Of a stretch of 56,993 nucleotides of DNA, positions 6,829 through 13,887 are shown piece after piece. The notes beneath the pieces are model-generated. The model did no database searches. It had not been told where the DNA came from and saw only the letters and a list, made by a program, of their open reading frames with translations. Both the position numbers and the translations under genes were made by a program. Origin of the DNA: a virus; the IMG/VR virus record IMGVR_UViG_3300036846_001227, positions 1 to 56,993 of that record. One strand, written 5' to 3'. How positions within the stretch are numbered: the first letter of the stretch is position 1; every line of letters starts with the position of its first letter.

Positions 6829-8601
6829 TTACTCCTCCATCCGAGGTAAGTTCTGCAAATTCCCAGCCTCCCCAAGGGCGGTGTGGTTCATCGAGAAGCG
6901 GTAGGTTTCGGGGCCGGCGACGTTGATGGCGGGGCGTAGCCGGCCATCGCGGCTGAGGCGCATGTCGAGGAAGTTCTCCTTGTAGACGGCGAGGGAGCGC
7001 ACAGCTTGGATGCGCTCGACCAGGGGCCGCAGGATGGGCCGCACGATCTTGAAGCGTTCAAGGGCGTGGTCGTTGACGGTGGGCTGGCGGGTCTTCCTGT
7101 GTAGGATGGGCTTGAGCCGGAGGTCTTCATAGAAGAGGCGCTGCATCTGTTGCGAGGACTCGACGTTGAGCGGATGCCCCACAGCCTCGTTGATCCAAGC
7201 CTGAGCCTCCTTGATCTGGCGCTCGACATCGGCCCGGTAGGTACGGCGGGCGGTATCGTCGAAGGCGAGGCCGGCGAACATCATCTCGAAGACAGCGGGG
7301 AAGAGGCTCATCAGGAACTCGTACTGCTCCCACAGCTTGTTGCTGTGAAGCATTTGCCGCTGCGCAGCAAATACCTCGTGTGTTCTCACGAGGTCTTCGC
7401 AGTTGTAGTGCCAGTATTGGAGTTCGTCGTGGATTGAGGGGTCCCAGCCTTTGCCGTCGTCCTTCCAGTAACGGTGGTAGTCACAGTAGATCGAGGAGCA
7501 GAATAAGAGGCTGTAGCTGCTGCCGCTCTTGCTTGTGCGGCCGGTGATGGGGTCGATCTTGCCGCCGAGCTGGGCCGGGAAGAGCGTGTGCTGAGCGACC
7601 ATGCTGTCGTGGGTGAAGCGGGGAAGCCAACCCCAGTTGTGGGCTATGACCTGACAGTCGTGGAGGCCGTTGTGGAAGAGGACAGGCCGGCGTCGCAGGT
7701 AATCGCGGAGGAGGAGCACGGCGTCCCGCTCTTCCTCTGGAGAGGCCCACCAATGGGGGTTGTCGCCGGCTCGATGAGCAAAAGGCACACAGCAAGCAGT
7801 GTGAGGATCAACAGCAAGGCCAAGGCAATAAATGCGAGCGTCATGTACACGTTCGGTGGAGTAGTCGTTCTCAACGTCGGCGGTGACGTAGGCGTCTTCG
7901 GGGAGCGTCGCGAAGTTGTCTCCCAGCCAGTCCCGTAGCTCGTGCAGCGAGCTAGGGACCGTGAAGCTCCAGGTGGGCCGTCGCACTTCCGGGTAGCGGG
8001 ACTCGCGAAGGGCTCGCTTGAGGTCATGGATGACGATCCCCTTCCACTGGTATTCACGGAGGACCGAGGCGGTGTGAACAGCGGGGATAAGTTTGATCCC
8101 CTTGCCATCCACTGGGCCGCCCGAAGCCTCCATGATGGAGCCGCGCCAAGACCTTATGCCAGTGTGCCCTGTAAGTGCCCAGAGGGCGGTGTTGCCCATG
8201 GCGATGATCAGGCGGGGCCGGAGGGCGTCGATGTCCTTCTGTAGCTGGACGAGGCCCTCGATCACCGGGCGGCGAGCACACCGGCCCGCGATCACGGTGA
8301 TGTCGGCAGCTAGGCGAGAGGCTGCATTGGCAAGGCTTAGGGTGTCGAGCTTGGGGGCATTCTTGGCCTCGGTCTTGGTGGCGAAGAACTTCTCGATCTC
8401 GTTGCCGGGGGGCCGCTCATGGCAGACGTTGGTGATGAAGAGTTGGGAGCGGAGGAGGCCGGCCGCACTCAACTCCTTGTCCAGCTCCCACCCGCTGATG
8501 CCGGAGAAGGGCCGCCCGGAGCGATCCTCCTCCTGGCCGGGCGCTTCCCCACACAGAAGTATTCCCCCAGGTGTTCGCGGCCCTTCTTGGATCAGACGCA
8601 T
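6829..8601 (-). CDS. Uracil-DNA glycosylase / 3'-5' exonuclease / polymerase A N-terminal half
   Basis: 590 residues from ATG 8601 with GGAAG upstream; it lies six bases past the dNMP kinase stop. Residues 1-200 are a family 4-like uracil-DNA glycosylase: GGILLCGEAPGQEEDRSGRP near the start, TNVCHERPPG, LIIAMGNTALWALTG, and AVHTASVLREYQ in place of the usual His-Pro-Ser motif. Next comes a proofreading domain with exo I VTADVEND, exo II LFHNGLHDCQVI and exo III HYNCEDLVRTHEV. The thumb and start of the palm follow, ending PETYRFSMNHTALGEAGNLQ plus NLPRMEE and a TAA stop. The active-site half is in a separate downstream gene. A glycosylase fused to the polymerase would put uracil recognition at the fork. 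Confidence 0.85.
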   Translation of the reverse strand: MRLIQEGPRTPGGILLCGEAPGQEEDRSGRPFSGISGWELDKELSAAGLLRSQLFITNVCHERPPGNEIEKFFATKTEAKNAPKLDTLSLANAASRLAADITVIAGRCARRPVIEGLVQLQKDIDALRPRLIIAMGNTALWALTGHTGIRSWRGSIMEASGGPVDGKGIKLIPAVHTASVLREYQWKGIVIHDLKRALRESRYPEVRRPTWSFTVPSSLHELRDWLGDNFATLPEDAYVTADVENDYSTERVHDARIYCLGLAVDPHTACCVPFAHRAGDNPHWWASPEEERDAVLLLRDYLRRRPVLFHNGLHDCQVIAHNWGWLPRFTHDSMVAQHTLFPAQLGGKIDPITGRTSKSGSSYSLLFCSSIYCDYHRYWKDDGKGWDPSIHDELQYWHYNCEDLVRTHEVFAAQRQMLHSNKLWEQYEFLMSLFPAVFEMMFAGLAFDDTARRTYRADVERQIKEAQAWINEAVGHPLNVESSQQMQRLFYEDLRLKPILHRKTRQPTVNDHALERFKIVRPILRPLVERIQAVRSLAVYKENFLDMRLSRDGRLRPAINVAGPETYRFSMNHTALGEAGNLQNLPRMEE

Positions 8602-8606
8602 GTCAG

Positions 8607-9230
8607 CTACTTCCGCGATGGCGAGCGAAGCGAGCCAGGGATGTCGAGGGGGAGGGGAACGTCGTGCGGGATAGTGGCCAGGGGGACGATGCCGAGGGCT
8701 GAGAGCTGGTCGAACATCGCGTCCTGCTGGCCCTCGTCGTTGACCAGGACGCCGTCGGGTTCGATCTCCTTCCACTCCTGCTCAGAGATGTGCTTGTCAC
8801 AGGTGCGGAGACCGGGCCGGCTGATGGTGAAGATTTTGCCGCCCGCCGCTCGCACCGCAGCCGCCTCATGGTGGAACCTCATGTCGTCGCAGACGACATT
8901 GCGGGAGCCGAGGAGTTTGAGGCGGGACTGCCAGATGCCGGACCAGAGGGTGCGGTCGATCAGGTCGCGCCACTCGGTGCCGAGGGTCTGCATGACGTGG
9001 CGCGGGGATTGACCCGCGAGGTAGACCGAGGGCGCGTCCTTGCGGCTGCCCAACAGCATAGCCTGGATGCTGTAAGGGGGCACACCTTGATAGTGGAGGA
9101 GGGCGGCGACCATCTCCTTGATCGGGGCCGCGAAGGGCAGCGGGAGGAAGCCGCAGGTGTGGGTGAGGATTGTGGCGGCGGTGGACTTGCCGCAGCCACG
9201 GGGACCGATAAAGGCGATGATCTGGGGCAT
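8607..9230 (-). CDS. Deoxynucleoside monophosphate kinase-like
   Basis: 207 residues, ATG after AGGAGG. Walker A is IAFIGPRGCGKSTAA at the N-terminus. The segments FAAPIKEMVAALL, RHVMQTLGTEWRD, and VVCDDMRFHHEA are typical of the phage dNMP kinase family (T4 gp1-like fold), where the Asp-containing DDMRF strand closes the site. It phosphorylates dNMPs to dNDPs for phage DNA synthesis and fits the replication operon directly upstream of the polymerase. Confidence 0.8.
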   Translation of the reverse strand: MPQIIAFIGPRGCGKSTAATILTHTCGFLPLPFAAPIKEMVAALLHYQGVPPYSIQAMLLGSRKDAPSVYLAGQSPRHVMQTLGTEWRDLIDRTLWSGIWQSRLKLLGSRNVVCDDMRFHHEAAAVRAAGGKIFTISRPGLRTCDKHISEQEWKEIEPDGVLVNDEGQQDAMFDQLSALGIVPLATIPHDVPLPLDIPGSLRSPSRK

Positions 9231-9239
9231 GTGTTCCTC

Positions 9240-9440
9240 CTAGGGTATGGGTGAGTTGCGGCCGACGGGGACCTCTGGCGGGTCTTCCGGTACACATGAC
9301 CAGGGCAAGGGTTGGGCGACTTCGAGGGGCCACTCCTCCTCGATGGAGCTATGCCAGCCGAGCGGTCGCTTGAGCCGGCGGGGCTGGGTCGCAAGGAGGC
9401 AGCGGGGGACGTGGCGACCAGGGGTAAGCTTCTCAAGCAT
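9240..9440 (-). CDS. Hypothetical protein, 66 residues
   Basis: ATG 9440 with AGGAG seven bases upstream, nine bases before the dNMP kinase start. Basic in its first half (PRRLKRPLGW), then acidic and proline-rich (PEDPPEVPVG). No family recognised. Confidence 0.6.
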   Translation of the reverse strand: MLEKLTPGRHVPRCLLATQPRRLKRPLGWHSSIEEEWPLEVAQPLPWSCVPEDPPEVPVGRNSPIP

Positions 9441-9485
9441 CGGTTAGCTCCTGTGTGTGCAGCACCTTTGGCGGTGCTTGCGATT

Positions 9486-9506
9486 GCTACTTGAGGCCGC
9501 TTCGCT
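9486..9506. repeat. Dispersed 21-bp GC-rich element, copy 1
   Basis: The element contains CTTGAGGCCGCTTCGCT. The 21 bases at 9486-9506 recur exactly at 11083-11103, and the core recurs at 25694-25710. It lies in the 227-bp gap between two leftward genes and contains a small dyad around GGCCGCTTCGCTGGCC in the other copies. Role unknown; a transcript hairpin or recombination site are options. Confidence 0.6.
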
Positions 9507-9530
9507 ACCCGTAATCCGAGCGAAGCGAGG

Positions 9531-9559
9531 ATACTGCGATTGCTGCTGGTTTTGTGCAG
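9531..9559 (-). repeat. Dispersed 29-bp repeat, copy 1 (inverted)
   Basis: Reverse complement of the sequence at 19282-19310 and 26951-26979 (core CTGCACAAAACCAGCAGCAA). It is exact over 29 bases, and four more flanking bases match the 26951 copy. It lies in the intergenic gap 9441-9667, which otherwise holds only the GC-rich element at 9486 and GAGCGAAGCGAG at 9518-9529. Confidence 0.8.
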
Positions 9560-9667
9560 CGCAACCTTCTTTCTTGAGCAGCGCCGGGGACCAGCCGGCT
9601 TCAACGAGGAGGATATCGCGAATACCCTAACTCCCCTCCCTGGCTGGTCCCCTCCAGAGCCTGCCTG

Positions 9668-10186
9668 CTAGCGGCGGCCCCGGTTGTTGGTCGCGGGGGC
9701 TGCGCCGGCGTCCTTGCGGTCGCGATAGAAACCAGTCACGCGACTGTAGGGGTGCTCGATGTCCTCGGGGTTGGGATCGTGGGCCACCTTGATAAAGCAG
9801 CTGAGGCCCTCGAACTGGCGCAGCGACCAGGGCTTGCCCTCCGGGATGCGCAGGGCGTACTTGAGCTTGCCCAAGGCGACGTTGGCGTTGGGGTTGTCGT
9901 CCTTGGTCTGGAGCCGCCCGTTCTCCATGTCCAAGAAGATGCTGGCGTTGATGGTCGGCTTGTCCATCTGCATCGCCGCCTTCACGTCCTCGTCCTCGAC
10001 GGTGAAGACCATGCGGCAGAGAGTGACGAGGTTCCCGGCCTTGCTGGTGAAGCGCTCGACCTTGATGCTGTCGGCGTTGATGCGCGCCATCATCTCGCCT
10101 TCGGGCACCGGCTCCATGTAGCGGTTGAGTTCGCCGGTGTACTCCGTCTCGACAAAGCTGGTGTCGAAGGTGTTGTCCTGTGCCAT
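9668..10186 (-). CDS. Putative ssDNA-binding or recombination accessory protein
   Basis: 172 residues, ATG after AAAGGA. A beta-rich acidic core (for example KAGNLVTLCRMVFTVEDEDV and PTINASIFLDMENGRL) is followed by a disordered tail with an Arg end (NNRGRR). Its length and position directly downstream of a Sak4-like ATPase match the small OB-fold-type proteins that phages encode next to annealing ATPases. Sequence alone does not prove DNA binding. Confidence 0.5.
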   Translation of the reverse strand: MAQDNTFDTSFVETEYTGELNRYMEPVPEGEMMARINADSIKVERFTSKAGNLVTLCRMVFTVEDEDVKAAMQMDKPTINASIFLDMENGRLQTKDDNPNANVALGKLKYALRIPEGKPWSLRQFEGLSCFIKVAHDPNPEDIEHPYSRVTGFYRDRKDAGAAPATNNRGRR

Positions 10187-10238
10187 CAGTGGTCCTTTCT
10201 GCCGGCGTTGGTGGTAGCCCTGCCGGCCGGGCCGTGGG

Positions 10239-11051
10239 TTAGTCTGCTAATATCTGGCGGAAGTCGGGGGTGATGCGGTCGCCGAAGGGGAGCCGGCGGG
10301 CCTTGAGGTCCATGTCGGGTTCGCTGGTCGACCACCAGAAGTTGCCCCGGTCGTCGCGCCGGGCGAGGATGATCTCGCTGAAGATGTCCTTGGTCAGGCG
10401 GGGAGCCAGCTTGTTGCCGATGGTGTGCATGGTCAGCTTGGTCTTCTGTGTCTCCTTGTCGGGTTCGCGGTCGACATGGGCAATCAAGATGAAGCTGGCG
10501 TCGATGGAGGCGCACTTGCGGAGGAGGTTCTCGACCTGCTGGCCGGCGGCATCGAACTCGGGCCAGGTCTTGGCGGGCTTGAGGCCGACGGTCGCCGTCA
10601 TACAGTTGCGGGAGAGGCCGGTGAGGCCGTCCATGACCACTGCATGATGCGCGTCGAGCTTGGCGCAGTCGCCAAACTCTTGGCCGCAGCGCTGACAGGT
10701 GTATTTCTTGAGGGCTGAATAGGTGTCGAAGAGCTGGGTGTAGTAGCGCCGGTTGGGGTCGTTGACCTTGGTCACATCGGTCGCAGAGTTGACCAGCTTG
10801 GTGATACCTGCGAGGTCGTCCCACTCGACATCGAGGGGAGGGATGTAGACGAGGTGCATGCCCATGTCGCAGGTGAGGTCGCCGTTGGTGTCCTCCCAGC
10901 CCGGCTCCAGGCTGACGGTGCAGACGATCTTGCCTGCGCCCTTGCATATCTTGCCGGCGATGTCGGGGTACTCGGGGAGGAGGGTACGGGTGCCCCAGGT
11001 CTTGCCGGTTTGGACGGGTCCCATGACGAGGGCGTTGGTGCGGTTGCTCAT
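10239..11051 (-). CDS. RecA-fold ATPase, Sak4-like recombination protein
   Basis: 270 residues, ATG after AAAGGA. Walker A is VMGPVQTGKTWGTR (about residues 9-22) and Walker B is HAVVMDGLTGL (about 136-146), with FILIAHVDRE as the sensor strand: the AAA_24/RecA-like layout of phage Sak4 single-strand annealing ATPases. Just before Walker B is a Cys/His cluster, CQRCGQEFGDCAKLDAHH (residues 119-136), which looks like an inserted zinc knuckle. Neighbours are a small SSB-like protein and a RecB/Cas4-like nuclease, so the three probably form a recombination unit. Confidence 0.75.
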   Translation of the reverse strand: MSNRTNALVMGPVQTGKTWGTRTLLPEYPDIAGKICKGAGKIVCTVSLEPGWEDTNGDLTCDMGMHLVYIPPLDVEWDDLAGITKLVNSATDVTKVNDPNRRYYTQLFDTYSALKKYTCQRCGQEFGDCAKLDAHHAVVMDGLTGLSRNCMTATVGLKPAKTWPEFDAAGQQVENLLRKCASIDASFILIAHVDREPDKETQKTKLTMHTIGNKLAPRLTKDIFSEIILARRDDRGNFWWSTSEPDMDLKARRLPFGDRITPDFRQILAD

Positions 11052-11082
11052 CCTGTGTGTCCTTTTGTGGCTTGCTGCGCTT

Positions 11083-11103
11083 GCTACTTGAGGCCGCTTC
11101 GCT
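11083..11103. repeat. Dispersed 21-bp GC-rich element, copy 2
   Basis: Identical over 21 bases to 9486-9506 and followed by GGCCGCTAG. It occupies most of the 57-bp gap between the nuclease gene and the Sak4-like gene. Confidence 0.6.
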
Positions 11104-11108
11104 GGCCG

Positions 11109-12095
11109 CTAGGGTATGTCGCCCTCGCGCTGGAGGGGGTCCCAATGGCGGACCTCGAAACCGGAGTACCAGGGGATGGGTGAGGGGGCGTTGCACAGGT
11201 CGAGGTAGCCGCAGCCCCCATAGGAGCTACAGGCGCTGTCGAAGGCTTGGTCGAAGGCGAGGTGCGGGTTGTTCAGGGTAGAGGCCATCGTCCACATGTC
11301 GCCGGCACGGGTCACGTCGCGGCGCAGCTGTTCGAGCCACTGGTCGATCTGCCACGGCGGCCTGGTCAGGATGCTCTGCATGTGGGTGATGTCCTGCTTG
11401 AGGATGCCCACGCCCCGGATCACGCAGCCATCCGGCTCTATGCCGTAGGAGCGCATCCCCCACACGTAGCCGGAGAGCTGCCCCCGCAGGGGCCAGTTAG
11501 CTAACCACGTGGTGCCAAGGGAGCTGGCGGTCTTCTCGTCCACAATGAAGAGGCTGCTGCCGCCACGGTGCTGTGCCACCATGTCGCACCGGCCCGCGTA
11601 GACGACGGGCTGGCCGGTGATGGGATGGACGGTGCCTGGTATCGGGAGGGCGAAGCTCTTCTCGATGATGGCCTCGCCGTTGATGACTAGGGGGATCACT
11701 TGGTCATCGGACAGAGGGTATGTCTCAAAGTAGGAGAGGAGGGCGTCGAGACAGGCGCTGAGGTCCTTGACGCCGGCCCGCGACCGGCGCAGCTCGTCGG
11801 TCAGCTCGAAGTCCCCCCAGAACTTGATGAGTGCATGGAAGCCCTGGTTGACGGCATTCACCTCGTCCATGCCGGCGACATAGAAGGATTTGCGGGTGGC
11901 CTCCAGACCATGAGCAAAGGCTCCTCCGAAGTGCAGGTGGATAGAGAAGGCGGACTTGCGCAGACCCAGCAGGTATCCGTAGTACCACTGCCGGGGGCAG
12001 GCTACCCACGCGGACCGAGAGCTGCTGTCCCACACTTCGGGGAAGGGGGGCAGGAGGTCGACGAGGCCGGAGGGATGTTCGATGACCCGGCTCAT
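11109..12095 (-). CDS. PD-(D/E)XK nuclease with Fe-S cysteines, Cas4/RecB-like
   Basis: 328 residues; the start overlaps the upstream stop (ATGA). Nuclease motifs are YAGRCDMV (Asp171), FIVDEKTAS (Glu187-Lys189) and QLSGY (the Q-x3-Y helix, 206-210). Cys33 (ACPRQWYYGY) plus three C-terminal cysteines (289, 295, 301 in SACSSYGGCGYLDLC) form the arrangement that ligates a 4Fe-4S cluster in Cas4/AddB-type enzymes. Expected activity is single-strand DNA exonuclease or end processing for recombination or replication. No cas1 or cas2 is nearby, so this is a phage recombination enzyme, not CRISPR adaptation. Confidence 0.82.
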   Translation of the reverse strand: MSRVIEHPSGLVDLLPPFPEVWDSSSRSAWVACPRQWYYGYLLGLRKSAFSIHLHFGGAFAHGLEATRKSFYVAGMDEVNAVNQGFHALIKFWGDFELTDELRRSRAGVKDLSACLDALLSYFETYPLSDDQVIPLVINGEAIIEKSFALPIPGTVHPITGQPVVYAGRCDMVAQHRGGSSLFIVDEKTASSLGTTWLANWPLRGQLSGYVWGMRSYGIEPDGCVIRGVGILKQDITHMQSILTRPPWQIDQWLEQLRRDVTRAGDMWTMASTLNNPHLAFDQAFDSACSSYGGCGYLDLCNAPSPIPWYSGFEVRHWDPLQREGDIP

Positions 12096-12379
12096 AGCGA
12101 TTGGTCCAGGAGATCGGTGAGGTCTTCCTTGGGGGCGGGTGTCTTCTTCACACGGGCGGGTGCCTTAGCTCTCGGCTCTGCTGTGCGGCGGCCCTCGCGT
12201 ATCTTGTTGACCTCGTAGAGCATCTCCTCGGCGGTGAGGTCCTCGCCATTGAGTACACGTAGGCGCAACATAGAGGAGCGGTCCTCATGTGAGGTCATGG
12301 GCATGTCTCCCGCTGAGAGCCTGACGGCTGCGGAGTGAATAAGCTGGGCACGCAAAGTAGCGTGTGAAAGGGTATCCAT
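12092..12379 (-). CDS. Hypothetical protein, 95 residues, first gene of the replication operon
   Basis: ATG 12379 with GAGG eight bases upstream. Helical N-terminus, a central acidic helix (NGEDLTAEEMLYEVNKIREG) and a Lys/Ala/Pro-rich linker ending in an acidic tail (EDLTDLLDQSL), a shape common in small adaptor proteins that bind replication enzymes. It sits about 50 bases downstream of the best promoter in the window. No family recognised. Confidence 0.65.
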   Translation of the reverse strand: MDTLSHATLRAQLIHSAAVRLSAGDMPMTSHEDRSSMLRLRVLNGEDLTAEEMLYEVNKIREGRRTAEPRAKAPARVKKTPAPKEDLTDLLDQSL

Positions 12380-12435
12380 GTTGAGCGCCTCGGCTAGTTA
12401 ACCGATGCCGGCTTATGCCGGTGTTTGAACCTTGG

Positions 12436-12463
12436 ATCATACAACTTTGATTTCGAGTGTCAA
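12436..12463 (-). promoter_or_regulatory. Sigma70-like promoter for the leftward replication operon
   Basis: On the minus strand TTGACA (12458-12463), a 16-base spacer and TATGAT (12436-12441). This is a near-consensus sigma70 promoter, placed about 55 bases before the first start codon at 12379. It implies early transcription by the host polymerase. Confidence 0.75.
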
Positions 12464-12697
12464 GGGATTTGTTTGGGAGTTGTCGAAGATTATCAAGAGG
12501 ATGCTAACATCGAAAGGTTGGCGGGAGATGTTGGAGAGGCCTGGCCGACGGCCGGAGACACGAAGTCCTTCCATTGAACGGTGGTTGGGAAGTTGGCACA
12601 CGGGCCTATATGTGGATCAGGTCCATGGTTAGGATCAAGATATGGTGGGGTGGCTGGAGGCCCTTAGAACCGTTCTAAAACGGGAGGCAGATATGGA

Positions 12698-12729
12698 AAG
12701 GCCCGCCATCGGGGGTGATGGCGGGCCTT
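12698..12729 (-). terminator. Hairpin terminator after the 12807-13370 gene
   Basis: AAGGCCCGCCATC (12698-12710) pairs perfectly with GATGGCGGGCCTT (12717-12729) around a 6-base loop. Read leftward, the stem ends in CCTTT followed by CCATAT, a short T-run, consistent with an intrinsic terminator for the gene ending at 12807. Confidence 0.6.
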
Positions 12730-12806
12730 GGGCACCCGGGGGTTTAAGGGGGGATTGGGTGCCGTACTACCGTGGCTTTGCTGTGCTTATGTGGCCTTCT
12801 TCTTGG

Positions 12807-13370
12807 TCAGATCAAGGACTCGACGGTGGTGCCCTTGACCCGGTCGGAGGCGGCCTTGGCGCGGGCGGCCTCGATGTGAGCGACACGCGCGGCGATGTCG
12901 GGGTGCGCGCGCAGGCGGCGGCGGGCCACGGAGACATTGGTGAGGGCGTGGCGGGCCTGGTAGGCAGGGATGAACTCCTCCAGCACCTTCTCGGGGGAGT
13001 AGGGTTTCTTTGTTTCGTGGGCAAGGTGCTCGGCGATGGCCTGGACCAACGGGTCCATGGGAGGCTCGCCACGCGGCGGACCCGGCCGCCAGTCACCTGA
13101 CATCATCCGGTCAATGGCGGAGGTAGCGGCGGCCACGGGGTCCTCGGCTGCCGAGTAGGCCGTCTGGATGACGGAGGCGGCACCCTGCGCGGCGAGGAGC
13201 GCGCGCGTGTTGTCGCCGGTCTTGGCCGTATCGATGGTGAGCTTGGCACCGCCGTAGAGATCGGAGAACTGGATCTCGACATGGGAGCCATTGATGGTCG
13301 CGTTGGCGATCTTGCGCTTGCCGGAGGGGGCCGGAGCGGTCGGGAGGTCTACTACTTGCGCGTCGGTCAT
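12807..13370 (-). CDS. Hypothetical protein, 187 residues
   Basis: ATG with AGAGGAG upstream. The N-terminal third is beta-rich (KIANATINGSHVEIQFSDLY), the middle is Ala-rich, and the C-terminal half is helical and basic (VSVARRRLRAHPDIAARVAH, ARAKAASDRVKG) and could bind nucleic acid. It is transcribed alone, with a promoter candidate (13501-13529) and a leader hairpin upstream and a terminator downstream, which suggests an individually controlled, perhaps abundant product. No family recognised. Confidence 0.7.
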   Translation of the reverse strand: MTDAQVVDLPTAPAPSGKRKIANATINGSHVEIQFSDLYGGAKLTIDTAKTGDNTRALLAAQGAASVIQTAYSAAEDPVAAATSAIDRMMSGDWRPGPPRGEPPMDPLVQAIAEHLAHETKKPYSPEKVLEEFIPAYQARHALTNVSVARRRLRAHPDIAARVAHIEAARAKAASDRVKGTTVESLI

Positions 13371-13406
13371 CTAGGGGATGCTCCTCTTACTTGGTTGGAA
13401 AAGGGA

Positions 13407-13429
13407 GGGACCTCCACGAGGGAGGTCCC
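13407..13429 (-). terminator. Leader hairpin with T-run, terminator or attenuator
   Basis: GGGACCTCC (13407-13415) pairs with GGAGGTCCC (13421-13429) over a 5-base loop. Leftward it is followed by TCCCTTTTCC. It either ends the transcript of the 13531-13887 gene or, because a promoter candidate lies between that gene and the hairpin, acts as an attenuator in front of 12807-13370. Confidence 0.55.
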
Positions 13430-13500
13430 CCTAAGTTTACACAGGTAGCCAGGTCATCGCCGCGCTCTACATGGAAGAAAGGCGAAAACCCAACATCGAT

Positions 13501-13529
13501 ATTGTAGTGAATATGTTGGATAATTTCAA
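13501..13529 (-). promoter_or_regulatory. Promoter candidate, leftward
   Basis: On the minus strand TTGAAA (13524-13529), a 17-base spacer and TACAAT (13501-13506), in a locally AT-rich stretch directly after the stop of the gene at 13531. It would transcribe the 12807-13370 gene through the hairpin at 13407-13429. Confidence 0.5.
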
Positions 13530-13530
13530 G

Positions 13531-13887
13531 TCAAACTTGAGGCTCCTCCGTGTCAACAAGTGGCTCGTAGGCCTCGAAGGTAAGGAGCTTCCTGGTGATA
13601 ATATGTCGGTTATACCTCACCTGGTAGGAGCCAGGGGTGAGGGGGTGGATGGTAAGGCTCATGTCCTTTAGGGTGGCGTGGAGTTCCTGGAGGATGGACG
13701 ACTCGTCCCCTCGCTCTATGGCGTCGGCGACAGCGCGGCGGAAGCGATGGAACTCATTGCGTATGCTGTAAGCGTCGGACTTGGACAGGTTGTTGCTGGC
13801 GAGGCGGCCCGAGGGAGTGTCCTCGAACTTCTGGATTAGCTCTATGAGGGATACTGGGAACTCAGTCCAGCGCCGCTTGGTTGTCAT
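13531..13887 (-). CDS. Hypothetical protein, 118 residues (paralog of 15546-15938)
   Basis: ATG after AAAGGAG. Motifs RRWTEFPVSLIELIQ, LSKSDAYSIRNEFHRFRRAV and LHATLKDMSLTI are paralleled in the 130-residue protein at 15546-15938 (RRDWREFPIAY, MSWNDARFAQRELRYFFRAL, SLSQRLRISC). Helical N-terminal two thirds with a beta C-terminus. It flanks the nested-dyad region and is the first gene read leftward from it, so a regulator or origin-binding protein is conceivable; not shown. Confidence 0.65.
   Translation of the reverse strand: MTTKRRWTEFPVSLIELIQKFEDTPSGRLASNNLSKSDAYSIRNEFHRFRRAVADAIERGDESSILQELHATLKDMSLTIHPLTPGSYQVRYNRHIITRKLLTFEAYEPLVDTEEPQV

Larger units (their letters stand above)
12380..12806. 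other. 427-bp intergenic control region
   Basis: Holds the leftward promoter at 12436-12463, a TTAGAA-CCG-TTCTAA dyad at 12664-12678 that could be an operator, and the hairpin at 12698-12729. One open frame on the plus strand (12432-12632) has no ribosome site and is not called. Confidence 0.6.

Noticed and set aside
11109-12095. Cas4 of a CRISPR system
   Set aside because: No cas1, cas2 or array nearby; the neighbours are phage recombination and replication genes.
12432-12632. 66-residue plus-strand frame in the control region
   Set aside because: No ribosome site, overlaps the minus-strand promoter, and the C-terminus is low quality.
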